The notes beneath the pieces were generated by a model. That model worked only from the letters and a program-made list of their open reading frames with translations, was not told where the DNA came from and ran no database searches. This document shows positions 35,156-48,200 of a DNA stretch of 64,000 nucleotides, piece after piece. The stretch comes from Bryopsis sp. KO-2023 (Eukaryota > Chlorophyta > Ulvophyceae > Bryopsidales > Bryopsidaceae): NCBI GenBank assembly GCA_030272585.1, contig BSYQ01000014.1:868001-932000 (forward strand), given 5' to 3'. Numbering within the stretch: the stretch's first letter is position 1; every line of letters begins with the position of its first letter. The position numbers and the translations under genes are program-made.

Positions 35156-36590
35156 CGTGGCTGGTATTTACAGTAGGAAAGTCGGGAAGAGTTCAACAGA
35201 TCGGCAGGAAACGAGCGCGGGCGGCAGAGGGGCAAACACACGATGCGATAGGAAAAAAAGGCTTGTGACAATGATTATTCCAGCCACGTCCTTCAAGTAC
35301 GTAGCGGGGTGAACGTCCAAATGCGGGGTGTCATGAGCTGGCGAAAAAGCGGGGCGAACTTTCTATACAGATCACATCACTGGACGAAAAAGGCCACAAA
35401 ACTGTAGTGAGTCGGCGTCCAGCGTGGCAAAAAAGGTCTACGTGGACTGAATTGGTGGAGAAGCGATTTTGGACCAAGAGGTTGCCACGTACGAAGTGTG
35501 GTGCGGAAGCTCTTTGTTCGTAAACAATAGGGACGAACCTGCGTTCCCAGGTCGGTCTGGGGCAATCAAAAAGTCACATTCTGTTGTCACATCTATCAAA
35601 ATGCCGATGGGACGTCCGACGATTCCAGGTTAAATCAATCAATCAATCAATCAATTACAGCAAAAAGAAAATTCCAAGTTAAATGGGACTGCCAGTTTTG
35701 TCTTTTGTTTTTCAAAAATTTTCTCGAATTCTTGACAGGTGTATGTGGAGTCTTGTGGCCGTGCATGTATCTTATAAAAACAACCAAACTTCTCCCCATT
35801 TAAAAGTCTACAATTAAAAAATCCAACGCCCACTGGCGACTCTAAACCAACCGACGATGTATCTTATCGTTATCTTGCAAGATACCCAATTGGTGGGTGT
35901 GGAGCAAAGGTTGCAGGTTCAGGTGTTGTTGCTTGGCATCTCCTACACAATGTAATTTGATGTTTGTTTGTTTGTTTGTTGCTTGGCAAGTCTGGTAATG
36001 AACATCTCTTTTGGAAGCAAGCATTACTGAAATCGACATGACAAATGATTCTAATTAGAATCATTTGTCATTTGCAACTGATTATATAATCAGTTGCACA
36101 ATTCATGGAGAAACTTCCCATTGATGTTGCACACACAGGCGGTAACCTCCAGCCCCACCTGAAGGTAATTCACTTCGGTAGTTGACGGCAGTTTGTACAG
36201 TTAAGGACTCTAGGTTGTGGTATTTGAAGGGACTGGTGGTTGGAACAGGGGTCGTACTTTCTACAGTGTAATAATCTTAACTCAACAGGCAGAAAATAAG
36301 CCGACAACCTTTGTTCTAAAAAAATCAGTGAATGTGTTCCTACCATATCTCCCCAGGAAAATATAAAAGACAAAAAAAAAACCTACTTTGAAAAGAAGGT
36401 TTTCCATAGGAAGCAAAAAACACAATCAAATCCCAAAACTGACCCCAAAAACAGAAAAAAAGGATCTACAATGCGGCCTTAACAATTCCAGACGAGCCTA
36501 CCCCAACAGTTCCCCAGAAAAAGTTTGACAAAAAAGCTGAAACAAGGAGCACAGGTGTGTGCAGGTGATTTCCGTTAGGGAGCAAAAAGT
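35156..36590. other. Spacer with carbonic anhydrase promoter and palindromes
   Basis: The CpG-rich proximal part (to about 35570) is the probable promoter. Beyond it are an AATC tetranucleotide array (about 35634-35655), two adjacent palindromes (36038-36098) and the 3' flank of the minus-strand Cys-rich protein gene. No exon recognised. Confidence 0.5.
36038..36098. repeat. Two adjacent perfect palindromes (34 bp and 26 bp)
   Basis: 36038-36071 is a 34-bp perfect palindrome centred on TAATTA. After one base, 36073-36098 is a second perfect palindrome (26 bp) centred on TATATA. Each can extrude a loopless hairpin. Confidence 0.9.
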
Positions 36591-38519
36591 TCAGTTGCAA
36601 TCCGTCCAAAACGCCCCCTTATGCTTGTTCGAAGCTTCCGCTCCTTTGCAGGTGTCCGCATTTCCTTTGATGTAGCAAAACTTCCCCGTGTGATCAGAAA
36701 CACACCCTGGCTCTCCAGTGTCGACACCGTTCGACACTCCATCCTCCGAACAACTACACAGATCTTCCAGAGTAGATTCTATTTCTACTTCTACTTCTTC
36801 CAGAGTCAGATTGTCGGGCTTTGGTGGCGCGCCGCCAATGCATGGGGCTTCGGATACCAATCTGGCGATCGCGGTTGCGAATGCGAGGGACAGCATTTCT
36901 TGCTGTACGCGGTCTGACTGGTCCTCCGAGGTGTCTGGTTTGGCGGCCGCGTCCAGAGCCCCCTTCAGCTTTGCTTCTATGTTCTACAAAAGCATGAAAA
37001 TGAAAATCTGACCATTCAACAAACTGACTAACGCAAATTCGTCACGACCTTGGGCAATTTGATCGGTGCTGCATGCTGCTCGGGCCCTCCCCAAAAATCA
37101 ATGGAAAGAACACAGGAAGCAATATTTTTTTTGCAAAAGAAAAGCTCGATTTTCAATTTCCTCCAGTGCGGAGGTTGGTGCTTTTTTTTATCGATCACTG
37201 GCCACGGCAACAAGTCCCAGCCGTACCGTGTGAATATCTGTCTTTAAAAATCAAAACCAAAAATCCTACCCTGGAATCAAATCCACATGATTGATTGTGG
37301 AAGTAAGTACAGACTTGTGTAAACTTGTGTAAAAAAAAACTCAAATGCAATGAGCATCCCAATCAATAAATCAATAAAAAGGATCTGGTCCTTTCAAAAA
37401 TCTCCGGTTGTGTTTTTCACCTCGGTTTGCTGCTGGAATTTATCCCCCTCGGTGGCCTGTTTATTGGCCTTGGCAATTGCTGTGGATGCAGCTTCGGCAA
37501 ATGAGGGCACCAGAGCTTGTGCAATTGCCAGGTGTTTTTCAAAGGAGGTACATTTTTTGGCGGGTTTTTTCTTTTTCTGGGAGTTGCTGGCCTCGGCTAG
37601 ATCCTCCAAGATGCTGTTTTCTACCTCTCTCTTCCAAAAAAAAAAAAGAAAAAAAAAAGAAAAATGTTCATTTTGCATAAAGCTAGAGAATCATAACAAG
37701 GGAACCCACGGTTTTTATCCATTGAAAAAAATATATTTAGTAAAAGAAGAGACTAATTGAAAAAATGGCACAAATGTTTTTTAAACTTCATTTCAAAATA
37801 GTAACAATAATATTATTTTTTTGTATACTATTATTTCATTTTTGTTTTTTAAATGAAAATGCAACTTTCAAATCTATGAAATTTTGTCGGTACACTGTTC
37901 TTTCCTTTTTTTTTGGGGGGGGGGGAGGAGGAGGAGTTCAAATGATGATTGCCAGCTCCAGTTTCTTTGCTGGAAAATTAACATAACCCTCTCTCAACTG
38001 AACCCCTTGTCAGATCAATAATTCCACAACGCACTGCCACTTGCACCCAACGTTCATATGCGTAAGCTTTTCTAATTTTCTCTGAAAAGGAAACGTGTTC
38101 TATTCTTCGAGAATCGCAAAAAATCGCCTTCGGCTGGTTCGATCCCCGCTACCTGGGCCAGCATCACGTTGAAAACGAGTTCAGTGTCGGTGCAACCGTG
38201 CGCGATTTTCCTAGTCGCAATCACAGCCTCCTCAATAGCCTCCGCAGTCCCCGATTCCGGCAACGATACCTCCCCGACGTCGCATTGCAAAACCCCTCTC
38301 GCTTGAGCAGAACTCGAAAACGCCAACCCTGGTTTTAAACCGTTCAAGACCCCCCTCGATCAAACGCATCCACACACCCAGCAACACGCACTCAACACAC
38401 ACATTCCTCCGATCGAATTCGAGTTTCGAACGCAGCGAATTCGCTGGGTTTTTGATTCGCTCACCCAGAAAGCAAACGGCGCAGAGCTGCAGGAAAATGT
38501 CCCTTGTGAAATTTCTCAT
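36591..38519 (-). CDS. Secreted Cys-rich protein with helical N-terminal region
   Basis: Four exons: 38519-38465, 38328-38153, 37630-37421 and 36983-36591, summing to 834 nt (277 aa), all phases matching. The N-terminus MRNFTRDIFLQLCAVCFLG plus an Ala/Ser stretch ending SAQA is a signal peptide, split by intron 1. Residues ~45-200 are Ala/Glu/Lys-rich and predicted helical, with repeated patterns (AEAIEEAVIATRK, FAEAASTAIAKANKQ, LSLAFATAIARLVSE). The C-terminal ~60 residues form a compact Cys domain: CSCSEDG, DTGEPGC, GKFCYIK, TC and a final DC. A similar Cys spacing occurs in exon 6 of the divergent Pmp-repeat gene next door. The protein is probably extracellular and disulfide-bonded. No enzymatic motif is seen. 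Confidence 0.75.
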
Positions 38520-39201
38520 CGCGCCGCCAAGAATCTGTTTTCTCCTTCACAATCGAATCGAGTTTGTTGATTATTTCTCAACACGTCCAGCCGCAAATGG
38601 AGCTCTGGCTTCAGCCCTGGTTGAATTCCCTCGTCGTTTGGTCGCTTGGTGCACAAATTTCCAACCCAACCTTGGACAGCTGGTCCAATGAACGAAATCG
38701 CTTTGTCAAGAACATCAGAAACCAAGATATGCTCTTTTTTTTGCATACGAGCCGTGGAATTAATTTTGCCTGTTTTTGTTTTGAACAAGCCTGAAGTTGG
38801 GAAGGTGACCTTCCCTTCTCAACAGTGCAACAGGCAAGCAACGCAATGCACCACAAGAATCGCCTCGCGTAGAAAAATACCAACAGCTTGAACCCGAACG
38901 TGATATGGTACCCACAAAACGCACTCAATAAGTGTTTAAGTGATGGCCAAACACTCACCATACAATTTCCTTGCAAGAGAGGCCCTTTGTGATTGATTTG
39001 GTGATCAACCCAAATCCTAACTCCCCAGTCAGACCTGGCTCGTGTCAGGGGCAAAGGGTTGACGTTCACAAAAGCGTTTTGATCTGGTTTAAAGAGCATT
39101 GTCTAGGTTTTGGGTTCAATCGGTTCCCCACCACCCAAGCACAAAACCCCCGCGCCGCCCCTTGTCCTGGGCGAACAGCAGACCTCGTAGAATCGGCTCG
39201 A
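38520..39201. promoter_or_regulatory. Divergent promoter region of Cys-rich and Pmp-repeat genes
   Basis: 682 bp separate the two divergent start codons. CpG-rich DNA spans both first exons (about 38080-38480 and 39090-39700). Open frames in the gap lack start or splice context that would join them to either gene. Confidence 0.5.
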
Positions 39202-42200
39202 ATGAGATCGACGGAGGTCAGATCTATGGCTGAAGCGAGGGCTCTTCGTATCGCGCACGGGGTGGCGCTTTTGCTGGCGGCATTCTTGCCAGCCCGCGAG
39301 TGCACTGCGCAATCGTCGGGGGGCCAAGGTGTGGTTTCGGCGCGGTATTTCGACGGGGTGTTTCGACGCCCGCCGCCATGATTTCGTTATAGGACGATCT
39401 GGATCAACTGCGTTTTCACAGAACGAACGTGGTCTGGTGAAACTGCGGAAAAGACGCACGATGCTCCTGACAAAAATTTTGGATGTTAACCTGGGGTTTC
39501 GGTTCGAAGTGGGAACCGATCCTGGGATCGTTTTTTGAATATGTCGATTTGAAATAAAAAATCGCAAAGCCCTTTCGTTTTCTCCTACTGAAATACAAGG
39601 GAGAAGCTTGCTGTCTGATCATCTGAAACGAAACCCGTCGAGAAGCATCCGCCGATTCTCGGTTCGCTCGCCAGCCCGATCATTGTTCAAATGTACGTTC
39701 TGATAACTAATATAATTTGTGGGTGGGCACGTGCTTCCCACAAACTAACCCACACAACTAAAGGAACCAAAAATTGAACCAAAAATTGATTTTCCCCTGG
39801 TTCATTGCACTGAGACAATATTCCTCCACTCTACCCCCTCCAGTTCTTGCAGATGATGCCTTTTGTGGGAAATTTCTGAGGGCCGATCCCTCCCAGTCAG
39901 ACACATGGATTATTTCGTCGCTGGAATCAAAACGGAACGACCTTCAAGCAGTTTTGGATTGCGTGCCAGAGGGGGGCACACTCAGATTTCAGAATTCCAA
40001 AAAACGAGTTGGAGAAAAAAAAGATGGGGGTGTGCGGGAGGGAGTTTTTCAGCCAAACGGCACTGTAGTGATTAAGCGCCCGATCCAGTTGGATTCCGCA
40101 AATGGAGAGGCTGTTTTTTCTTGTCCTAGCTCCGGGGTGCCTCTATTTCATATCAGGTGAATTTTTTTTCTTCGTCTTGATTGATTGACGAGCGGTGTTA
40201 ACCCCTGGAATGAAAGTGACAGATTTTCTCTTTCTTACCATCAGTGTTTTTTTTCGATTTGATTCTTTTGGGGATTTCCTGATCTTCTGTTTTTGAAAGG
40301 AATTTGAGTGAGAAACCACTCCTCCAGAATATGAAATAAGGTTTTGTTGAAATTTACGTTTTCTATGGGCCGATGAATGTCTGTTTAGAGGGAAATAAAA
40401 AGTATGGTTTGTGTGGCCAATAAATGTGTGTTTAGAAAAAAACCATATGCTCCTTTTACTGTTTTTTCTTACGAAATCAATACCCCATGTGATCTATGTG
40501 TTCTAATTTTCTTTATTATTGCTGTTTCTGTTTTTTTCCGCATAGATCACCTGGGGTTTCGATTCAAAACCTCACCATCCAGGACTGCAACCTAGCGGAA
40601 CCCTCCCAATCAGCAGTGGTGGTTGACGTCGATCGCTGGGCTTTCGAATTTCAATCCAAGGAACCCCCCTCAAACCCGTCAGTTTCCTTTTCCAACCTCC
40701 TTTTCCACAGAAATATCAATCTGAATTCCACGGGGGCGCTGCTCATCAAATCGGTCCAGCAGGCCTCCCTGGTGAATGTTTCGTTCGTGGACAATGGAGG
40801 AAGGGATGGTGGGGGAATGCGAGTGCTGGCAGCGGAGGGGGAAATTCAGCTCGAAGGGTGTACTTTTGAAGGGAATTTTGGGTCGAACACTGGGGGTGGA
40901 ATGAGTGTGGAGGCTGCCGGTGGGCTTAGGGTTTTGGGTGGCGGCTTTCGGAACAATTCTGCTGGAAGCTCGGGGGGAGCTGCACATATCAAGGTTGGGC
41001 CTCGCTTCTGCCTTTGGTTACTCAAAGTAGAAAAAAATAAGTAAATTGAATCAAAATTTAAAATAAAATTGAGCCATGTAACATCTTATGTGAGACAATA
41101 TTAAAAATTTTGATTTCAAGTCGGAAAAAAAATCAGCCTGATAAAATTTCTGGGAACTACTTTGAATTCAAACAGGTGTGCCCCGGGGACTTTATTTGTT
41201 TTGTTTTATTTTATTTCATTTTATTTTATTTTATTTTATTTCATTATTTTTTGGGGGGGGTTGGATGGTTCGAAGAGAAGTTATTCATTGATACTGTTGC
41301 GATTTCTCACCGTCTTGAAAAAGTATATGTGGTTTTTTTTGTGGAAGTGGAAAGTGGCAGTCAGCAACAAACAGGGGTGGTTTTAAGGTATTAAGTCAAA
41401 TTTCTGTCGCAGGGTGGCGAGGGGAGCAATATTTCTATTGTGGGTACTACGTTTGAGAATAACACAGCCGATGACCCCCACACAGAGGGTGGTCGTGGGG
41501 GTGCCCTGTCAGTCATGGGAACAGGACTGGTGCTGAGATTGAAATGGGCTCAATTTGTGGGAAATCGAGGTTTTATGGATGGTGGAGGCATAAATTTGGC
41601 CGAAGCTGGGGGTGCTGTTGAAATTGAAAATACTGTGTTTAAAAGCAACGTAGCAGCTCGAGGGGGGGCCGTCAATGCTGTGGTAAGTTGCTAGGCTTTT
41701 TGGTTATTTTTATTACAGGCTTTTTGGTTTTTTTTTTTACAGGCTTTTTGGGTTTTTTTATTAGAGGAAGGATATGTTAAGTGTCATTTATGATGTCGTG
41801 AAAATTTTTGGTGTGACCTTGAGTGGTCACATTCTGCCGTTTTTTTTTTTTCGAAATGGAATCCTTATTGAAACGTATATTGAAAAGGTAGACGACTATT
41901 TTTTTCGATTGATTTTTGTATATGAATGCCAATTTTTGGCACTCACGGTCGCGTTGTGTTTTTGAACTAATGCAGGCAAGTGGCCCTCTTTTGTTGAATA
42001 TATTAAAATCCAATTTTGAGAAAAATCAAGCTGTGGTACGATTCGGTGGAGCGACTTCCCCCACCGAAAAGCAAAAACTTCATGATGGACCGCCACCAGA
42101 GCCAAAAATTTCAGCCGAAGGCGGAGCCTTGAACATCAACGGAAAGGAAATCGAGCTGAATATAGACGGAGTTGCGTTTCTGAAAAATCAAGCATCGGGG

Positions 42201-45200
42201 GATGAGCCAGCAGCAAAGGGGGGTGCAGTGTCAATTTCTGACCTGAAAAGTGGGCAGATTCGAGGGGCGGAGTTCACAGAGAATCGGGTCGATGGGAAGA
42301 ACAGCAAGGGTGGGGCAATTGCAATGGAGGTGAGCGACGTATATTTTCTGTTTGAAGTGTGATCCATGAGGTTTCTTTTACACAGCAATTATTAAAAAAA
42401 GATATTTTGCACATACATATATATCAAATAAATATAAAATATATAGAAAATGAAAATTGTAGTATATTTCAAAAGAAAACGTTTGTTGTATTATATCATC
42501 TATAAAGTTTATCCATTTTTCTTTCCAACTTCTGGACCTCCCCACCCCTCCCCACCTCCTTTTAGATTTTCTGAAAAAAAAGCAGCAGTTTTATCCTGAG
42601 GGTGGGTGTTTGAAACAAACAACAGATAGAGAGAAAGCAGATGGCCAGAGTGCTGACCGCAATCGAAGGGAGTGAATGCGAGTTTCAATGCGATGGGGAA
42701 ATGCAAGGTCCGGATGCTGTGGATGGATGTGCGATTTGGGAAAGCTCGGGGAAACGCATGTGTTTTCTTAAAGAACCCAACCTCTGTTGGAAAACCATCG
42801 GTCAAAATTTTGTCAGGGCCGAAGGTGGCATCGCAGCTGAATGCCAGGCAAGTGAGATTTTTTTCCATGGAGGGGCAAAGAAAAAGAAGCCTTTTCCCTA
42901 AAAAAAAAATCTCGTGTTTTTCGTATTTTTTTGGCTAATCGTTATGACTGTCACTACCAACCACTCACCAACCATTTCAGGATTTGTTTGCTGTTTTATC
43001 TTCAAATAGACTCATGGCTCCTCTGTTTGTGAAATCAATTCGATAATAATCTTTACTATTTTATTTTATTATTTCATTATTATTATTTATTTATTTTTGC
43101 TTCGCTCAGATTTTTGATGCGGAGAGGTCGGTGGTCAAAATCGAGGCTGTAGTTTTTTCTGGAAACAAAGCTGGGAGGTTTGGCGGAGCCATGCACTTGG
43201 CCAAGAAAGGGTTGTCTGTGAACATGGTCAAGGGTGTAAAATTTTCAGAAAATTCTGTCGAGAAAGGGGATGGAGGTGCGATGGCTCTCCAGGAGGGGGT
43301 TGAATTTTCAGGAAATGGCCCCAGTTTTGAGAAAAACAAAGCTGGGGCAAACGGTGGGGCCGTGTGGGCCAAGGTAAGGACTAATAGTCAGACAGACGAT
43401 GCACGAATTTCAAAATGATTTCAACCGGAAGAGTGGATTTATATACTATTTTCAGCAGTATGGAGAAAGTAATGCTCAATTTTTTTAAATCGAGAAAATT
43501 TGCATTTATTTTATCGAGGGGTTGACTGGAAGCAACCCTGTAAGCCAACATTCTTTCTTTTTAAAACAGAAATCGATTGGATCAATTGTGTGTGTGTGTT
43601 TATTGCTGCAGAACGAGAAAACTGAATTAAAATTTACAAACACTTCTTTCTTTTCCAATGAAGCTGGTGGGTCTGGAGGGGCAATACAACTGGTCTCCGG
43701 GCCCACTTTAGATTTGTCCAGGGAGACTCAGTTTACAGAAAATCAAGCAAAGAAACATGGAGGAGGCATTGTCGTTTTCGGAGGTGGAAATATCAAAGGC
43801 ACGGACGTAGCTTTTCACGACAATTCTGCCCTTCTGGGGGGCGGTGCCCTGTTTGCGAAAGTAAGTTTTCACCTGAAAAGTTACTGATTTCTTTCATTGA
43901 GGTGCAATGTATGGAAGGGCAATCCAGAGTTTTCTATGATTCGATGGAGGGCAGCAGTTTAGTATATGGAGGGATTAAGAAAGCAACTGAATGGATATCA
44001 ATTCTGGGAAATCTTTTCCTTGTGTTGACAATATATATATATATATATATCCCTGGATGTTTTCGCTGTTGTCCAATTGGTGTTTGTTTTACAGAAATGT
44101 TCATACAGACCCAAAACTGTCCGCGACTCTTTGTCCCACTTTTTGTTTTCGCTGTTGTAGTCCGATGTGGAGAAGGCTGGTGTTTCTTTCAAGTCATGCG
44201 CTTTTGTGGCCAATTATGGGGGTGAACGGAAGCCAGGCACGCCGCCGCCGCCAATGGGAAAAGGCGGCGCGATATTTCTCACAGGACGGGCGGTGCACAT
44301 GTCTGCCTCTTTCATGCTACTCAACGACAACGCAGCTAAGGAAGGCGGCGCGATAAGATTGGTCGATGCGGGGTCCGTCCAAATAAGCGACACCCAACTC
44401 GCGAAAAACACCGCGCTGAGCGGAGGCAGCATACACGTCTCGTTCTCGGAAAAAAACCTCCACCAAACGCTGACGCTCAGGGACGTCAAGATCACGGGAA
44501 GCTCGGCGTTGATGGGCGGCGGGTTGATGGGGAACGCGAAAACGCTGGAGGGGTCGTTCATTTCGGAGGATGGGGTGCTGGCCGTGGCGTTCGGTAGGAA
44601 CTCTAGGCCACCAAAGCAAATCGTCATGGAGAGAGTTGGGTTTTGGGACAACGTGGTGACGGGCTCGGGTGGGGGTATGTTTTTGATGGATATCGGGGTC
44701 GATTGCGAAGATTGCACTTTCACGAGGAACGCCGCCAGCCAAGAGAACGGAGGAGCAGGAGGCGGCATAGGTCTCGTTGATTTCGCCGTGCTGAATATCC
44801 GTGGGGGTTCGTTGATGGAGAATCGAGCGTCTGCAGGGGGTGCCGTCTCAATCAAGAATTCCTTTCTGGATGGGGAAAAGGTGGTGGCTACGCATAACAA
44901 AGCCTCACAGAAAGGAGGCGCCATGTCGGTCGTGGTTGATGGGCCGATCTTGGGATCCCAAACACCATCGCTTGCCTTGAGAAAGTCCACGATTTCGCTC
45001 AATACTGGGGTGTTAGGAGGGGGGATCCACGCGCTGGTGGAGGGAAAGCCTATGCGGGTGGGTTGTGAGACCCCTGAGGCTATAGACGACATGCATAACG
45101 GAAGGGTGGATGAGTTTGGAGGAATTCTGGATTCCGTTTTGACTGGATGCAGCGATCTCAGACAGCCTAACGTCAGCGCCGCCAGTGCTCCTGCTCAAAG

Positions 45201-48200
45201 TTGGGACGTTCGCGTCCAGTTAGACGAAACGTACTTGATGGGAAACACCGGAGTCGAGGCTGGTGGCGGTGTTTGGTTGAACGAGCCCGATTCGTTGTGC
45301 GTTTGCTGCGAGGGTGTATGTTCAGACAACTGTCAAGATTTGGAAGGCGTCAGCCAGTCGAGAGAATTTCGGCCCCTCACGGATGTCTTATTTGAACAAT
45401 GCCCTCCACTTTGGTCAGAAAACCAGGTTAATCCCGACGGGTATGGGGGTACGATTGCGTCGATAGCAAAATCGGCGAGAATCTTGGACGGCCAGCACTC
45501 GACGATTCGCTCGATCAGGGACCACAAGAGCGGAGATGCATTGCCAAGCATCTTGGTGACGATTTTTGACGCTTTTGATCAAGTCGTCACTAAAACGGAG
45601 AGCGACGTCTTTGTGAGAGCAACCTCCGAGGAGGGCATCGTGTTTGGTCAGCTCGATAAGCGAGTGGAGGATGGCCATGCACATTTCAATTCCACCGCGG
45701 TGGCGGCGCGTCCAGGGGAGTACTCTTTGGTGGTCGAGCTTCCGTTGGGGTTGCCCCCCAGGAGTTTGACTGTCAAGGTGCGGGAGTGTCGGCGGGGTGA
45801 GGCGGCCATCCAAGGGAGCGTTTTGCAAGACTACAGGTGCTGTTTGTTCTTCAATGACGATGGGTGCTTTCGATTCAAACGCTCTTTTCTTTTCTTTTCT
45901 TTTCTTTTCTTTTCTTTTCTTTTTTTTTCTTTTCTTTTTTCTTTTCTTTTCTTTTTTTTGGGGGGGGGGGGGGGGACCCTCAAGGAGTTCTCTCGAGGGG
46001 TTGACTGTGTTTTCCTCACGAAGGTGCGATGAATGTCGACCGGGCTTCTTCAGCTTTCAACCCGAAAACAACTGTACGGTTTGCCCTGATGAAGCGAAAG
46101 CCGTTTGCAACGGAAATTCGGTCGTTCCTAAGGATGGATATTGGCATCCGACCTCATGGTCCATCGTGGTGAAAAAATGCCTGGTGGAGGAAGCTTGCAC
46201 GTACGTCGACCGCGTGGAGACATTGCAACGGGAATCTGCCGCGTTGAATCGGCCGATCACATTCGAGGGGGACTACACGCTGTGCGCTGAGGTAGGGCTC
46301 TCCTCTTGTTTTTTCTTTCGTTTTTTCTTGCATTTTTTTTTTCCCAATTGAATGCGTTTCATTCGAAACAGGGCTACCGAGGTCCGCTCTGCGGGAGTTG
46401 CGAGGCTGGTTACGGTCGGGTGCAAGATTTCGAATGCTCGGAGTGTCCCAAACGCCGATTCACCATTCTGCTGGTTGCGCTGGTGACCATCTGGTCGGCG
46501 GCGGTCGTCAGTTTTCTCATCAGAAACGCGCTCGCGGTCGGCGACCCCACGCCGCCATCCAGAAATTCACGAACGCAAGCCATCCTTCCGTTCCCCATCG
46601 GTTCGAACAGCTTGCGGCGGCAATTCGGGACGGAAGCTCGAACGGCCTCGCCGATGGAAAGGGGGGGTTCGGGGAACCTCACCAGCACGGATATTTCGCT
46701 GGACACCATCATGCAGGAGGGCGGGCAGAATCAGCGTGCCAGCAATAACAACAGCAACAATCGAGACGGGGGGGTGTCGAAGCGAAAAACGACGACTTTG
46801 ACGCCTCGATGGGGAGCCAGCGCCGCCGTCGAAGAAGCCAAGGTGCTCACCAACTCGATAGCTATCAATTGATAAATTTTATTTATTTTATAAATTTTGC
46901 AAAATTTATTTTCCACCCGTGAAAGTTGATGCATTCCAAAAGTCTTTTCGTTGTTTTTTTTTCTCTTTCTCGTAAATGCTTTTGGTGTTTTGTTTGTGTA
47001 GATTCTCATCAATTACCTCCAGGTCTCAGCCGTTGCTTTGGTGGTTAATGTGGAGTGGCGAACCGAAATCAAAAAGTTGCTGGCTTTGGAAGGTAGCTTA
47101 ATCGTTTTTTTCCCCCCCAAATAAAGAGGGTCCTTTTGATTTTAAGTTTTTTTTAATTTCCTAAAGTTGACCTGAAGATGATTATTCTGCATTTGTGGGT
47201 GTCGATGTCGAGAGGATTCCAAAAGAGATCAATCAATTTGGTCATTTTTTATGGGTCTATATGCTTAATGAGCGTACAAGAGGATATCAGCCTTTATGTA
47301 TTAAAAAAAAAGAAAGTTTACTGTTATTACAAAGCATAAAATAATATTCATATTATATATAAGATAGTAATTTATATTATAGATTATATCGTATAGATTA
47401 TATTAAAATATGTTTTCTACCTCTTTTCATGCACTTCTGAATTTTCTCCTGTATTTTTTTTAAACATTGGAGAGGGGTGATTTTCGTTTTTGGCTCTTTT
47501 ACACACAGGCACCCTGTCTGGATTTTCGACTGGAGGTGGACTTTTTTCTTTGGACTGTGCTCTAAGCGACACCCTAGTTTCCTCATCAGTGCAAAAATCT
47601 ATTTTTGTGGTTCTTTGCCCGATTGGATTGATGATTCTTTTTTCGCTTTTCTGGACGCTCCGGTACGTAATGCCCGCAAGAAAATCCCAAAAAACGATAT
47701 TGCAAAGACTATTGTTTTTTTGATAAAAATCAAACACAAAATAAGAACACTCAAGAGAAACATCAAACAGGATTTTTGCTCTTGTTGCAAAATGCTCGTT
47801 TCTGGATTTTTTTTTCTCTTTTTCATTTTTGTTTCTCCTCAAATAATTTTTTTTCATTTTTTTTTCTTGGAGGGTTTATCTGCCCCAGGAAAAGATTGGA
47901 AAGATTTTTTGAATCGCTTTGAAATAATCACTGTGTTTTTTTTTTGACAGGGGAACCATCAAGGGAAAAGAGTCGCCTTATACAGCTCGAAGAATTTTCG
48001 TTTCTGCCCTAGTGACGTTTTATTTCTTTTATGCTGGAGTGACCAAACAAATTCTTCGAATTCTGTACAGGTACTCTGAGCTTCATTAAACCAACAGAGG
48101 CTACCCTTATGTTATCAAAAACTCATTTTGGCTTATCACTCAACCTCCAAAAGAAATTCCCCATGGAAACGTGAAAAGAAGAAGCAAAAAAATCAAAAGA

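Noticed and set aside
44214..45092. 292-aa minus-strand frame in the Pmp gene
   Set aside because: Antisense shadow of exon 9; the sense frame carries clear Pmp repeats.
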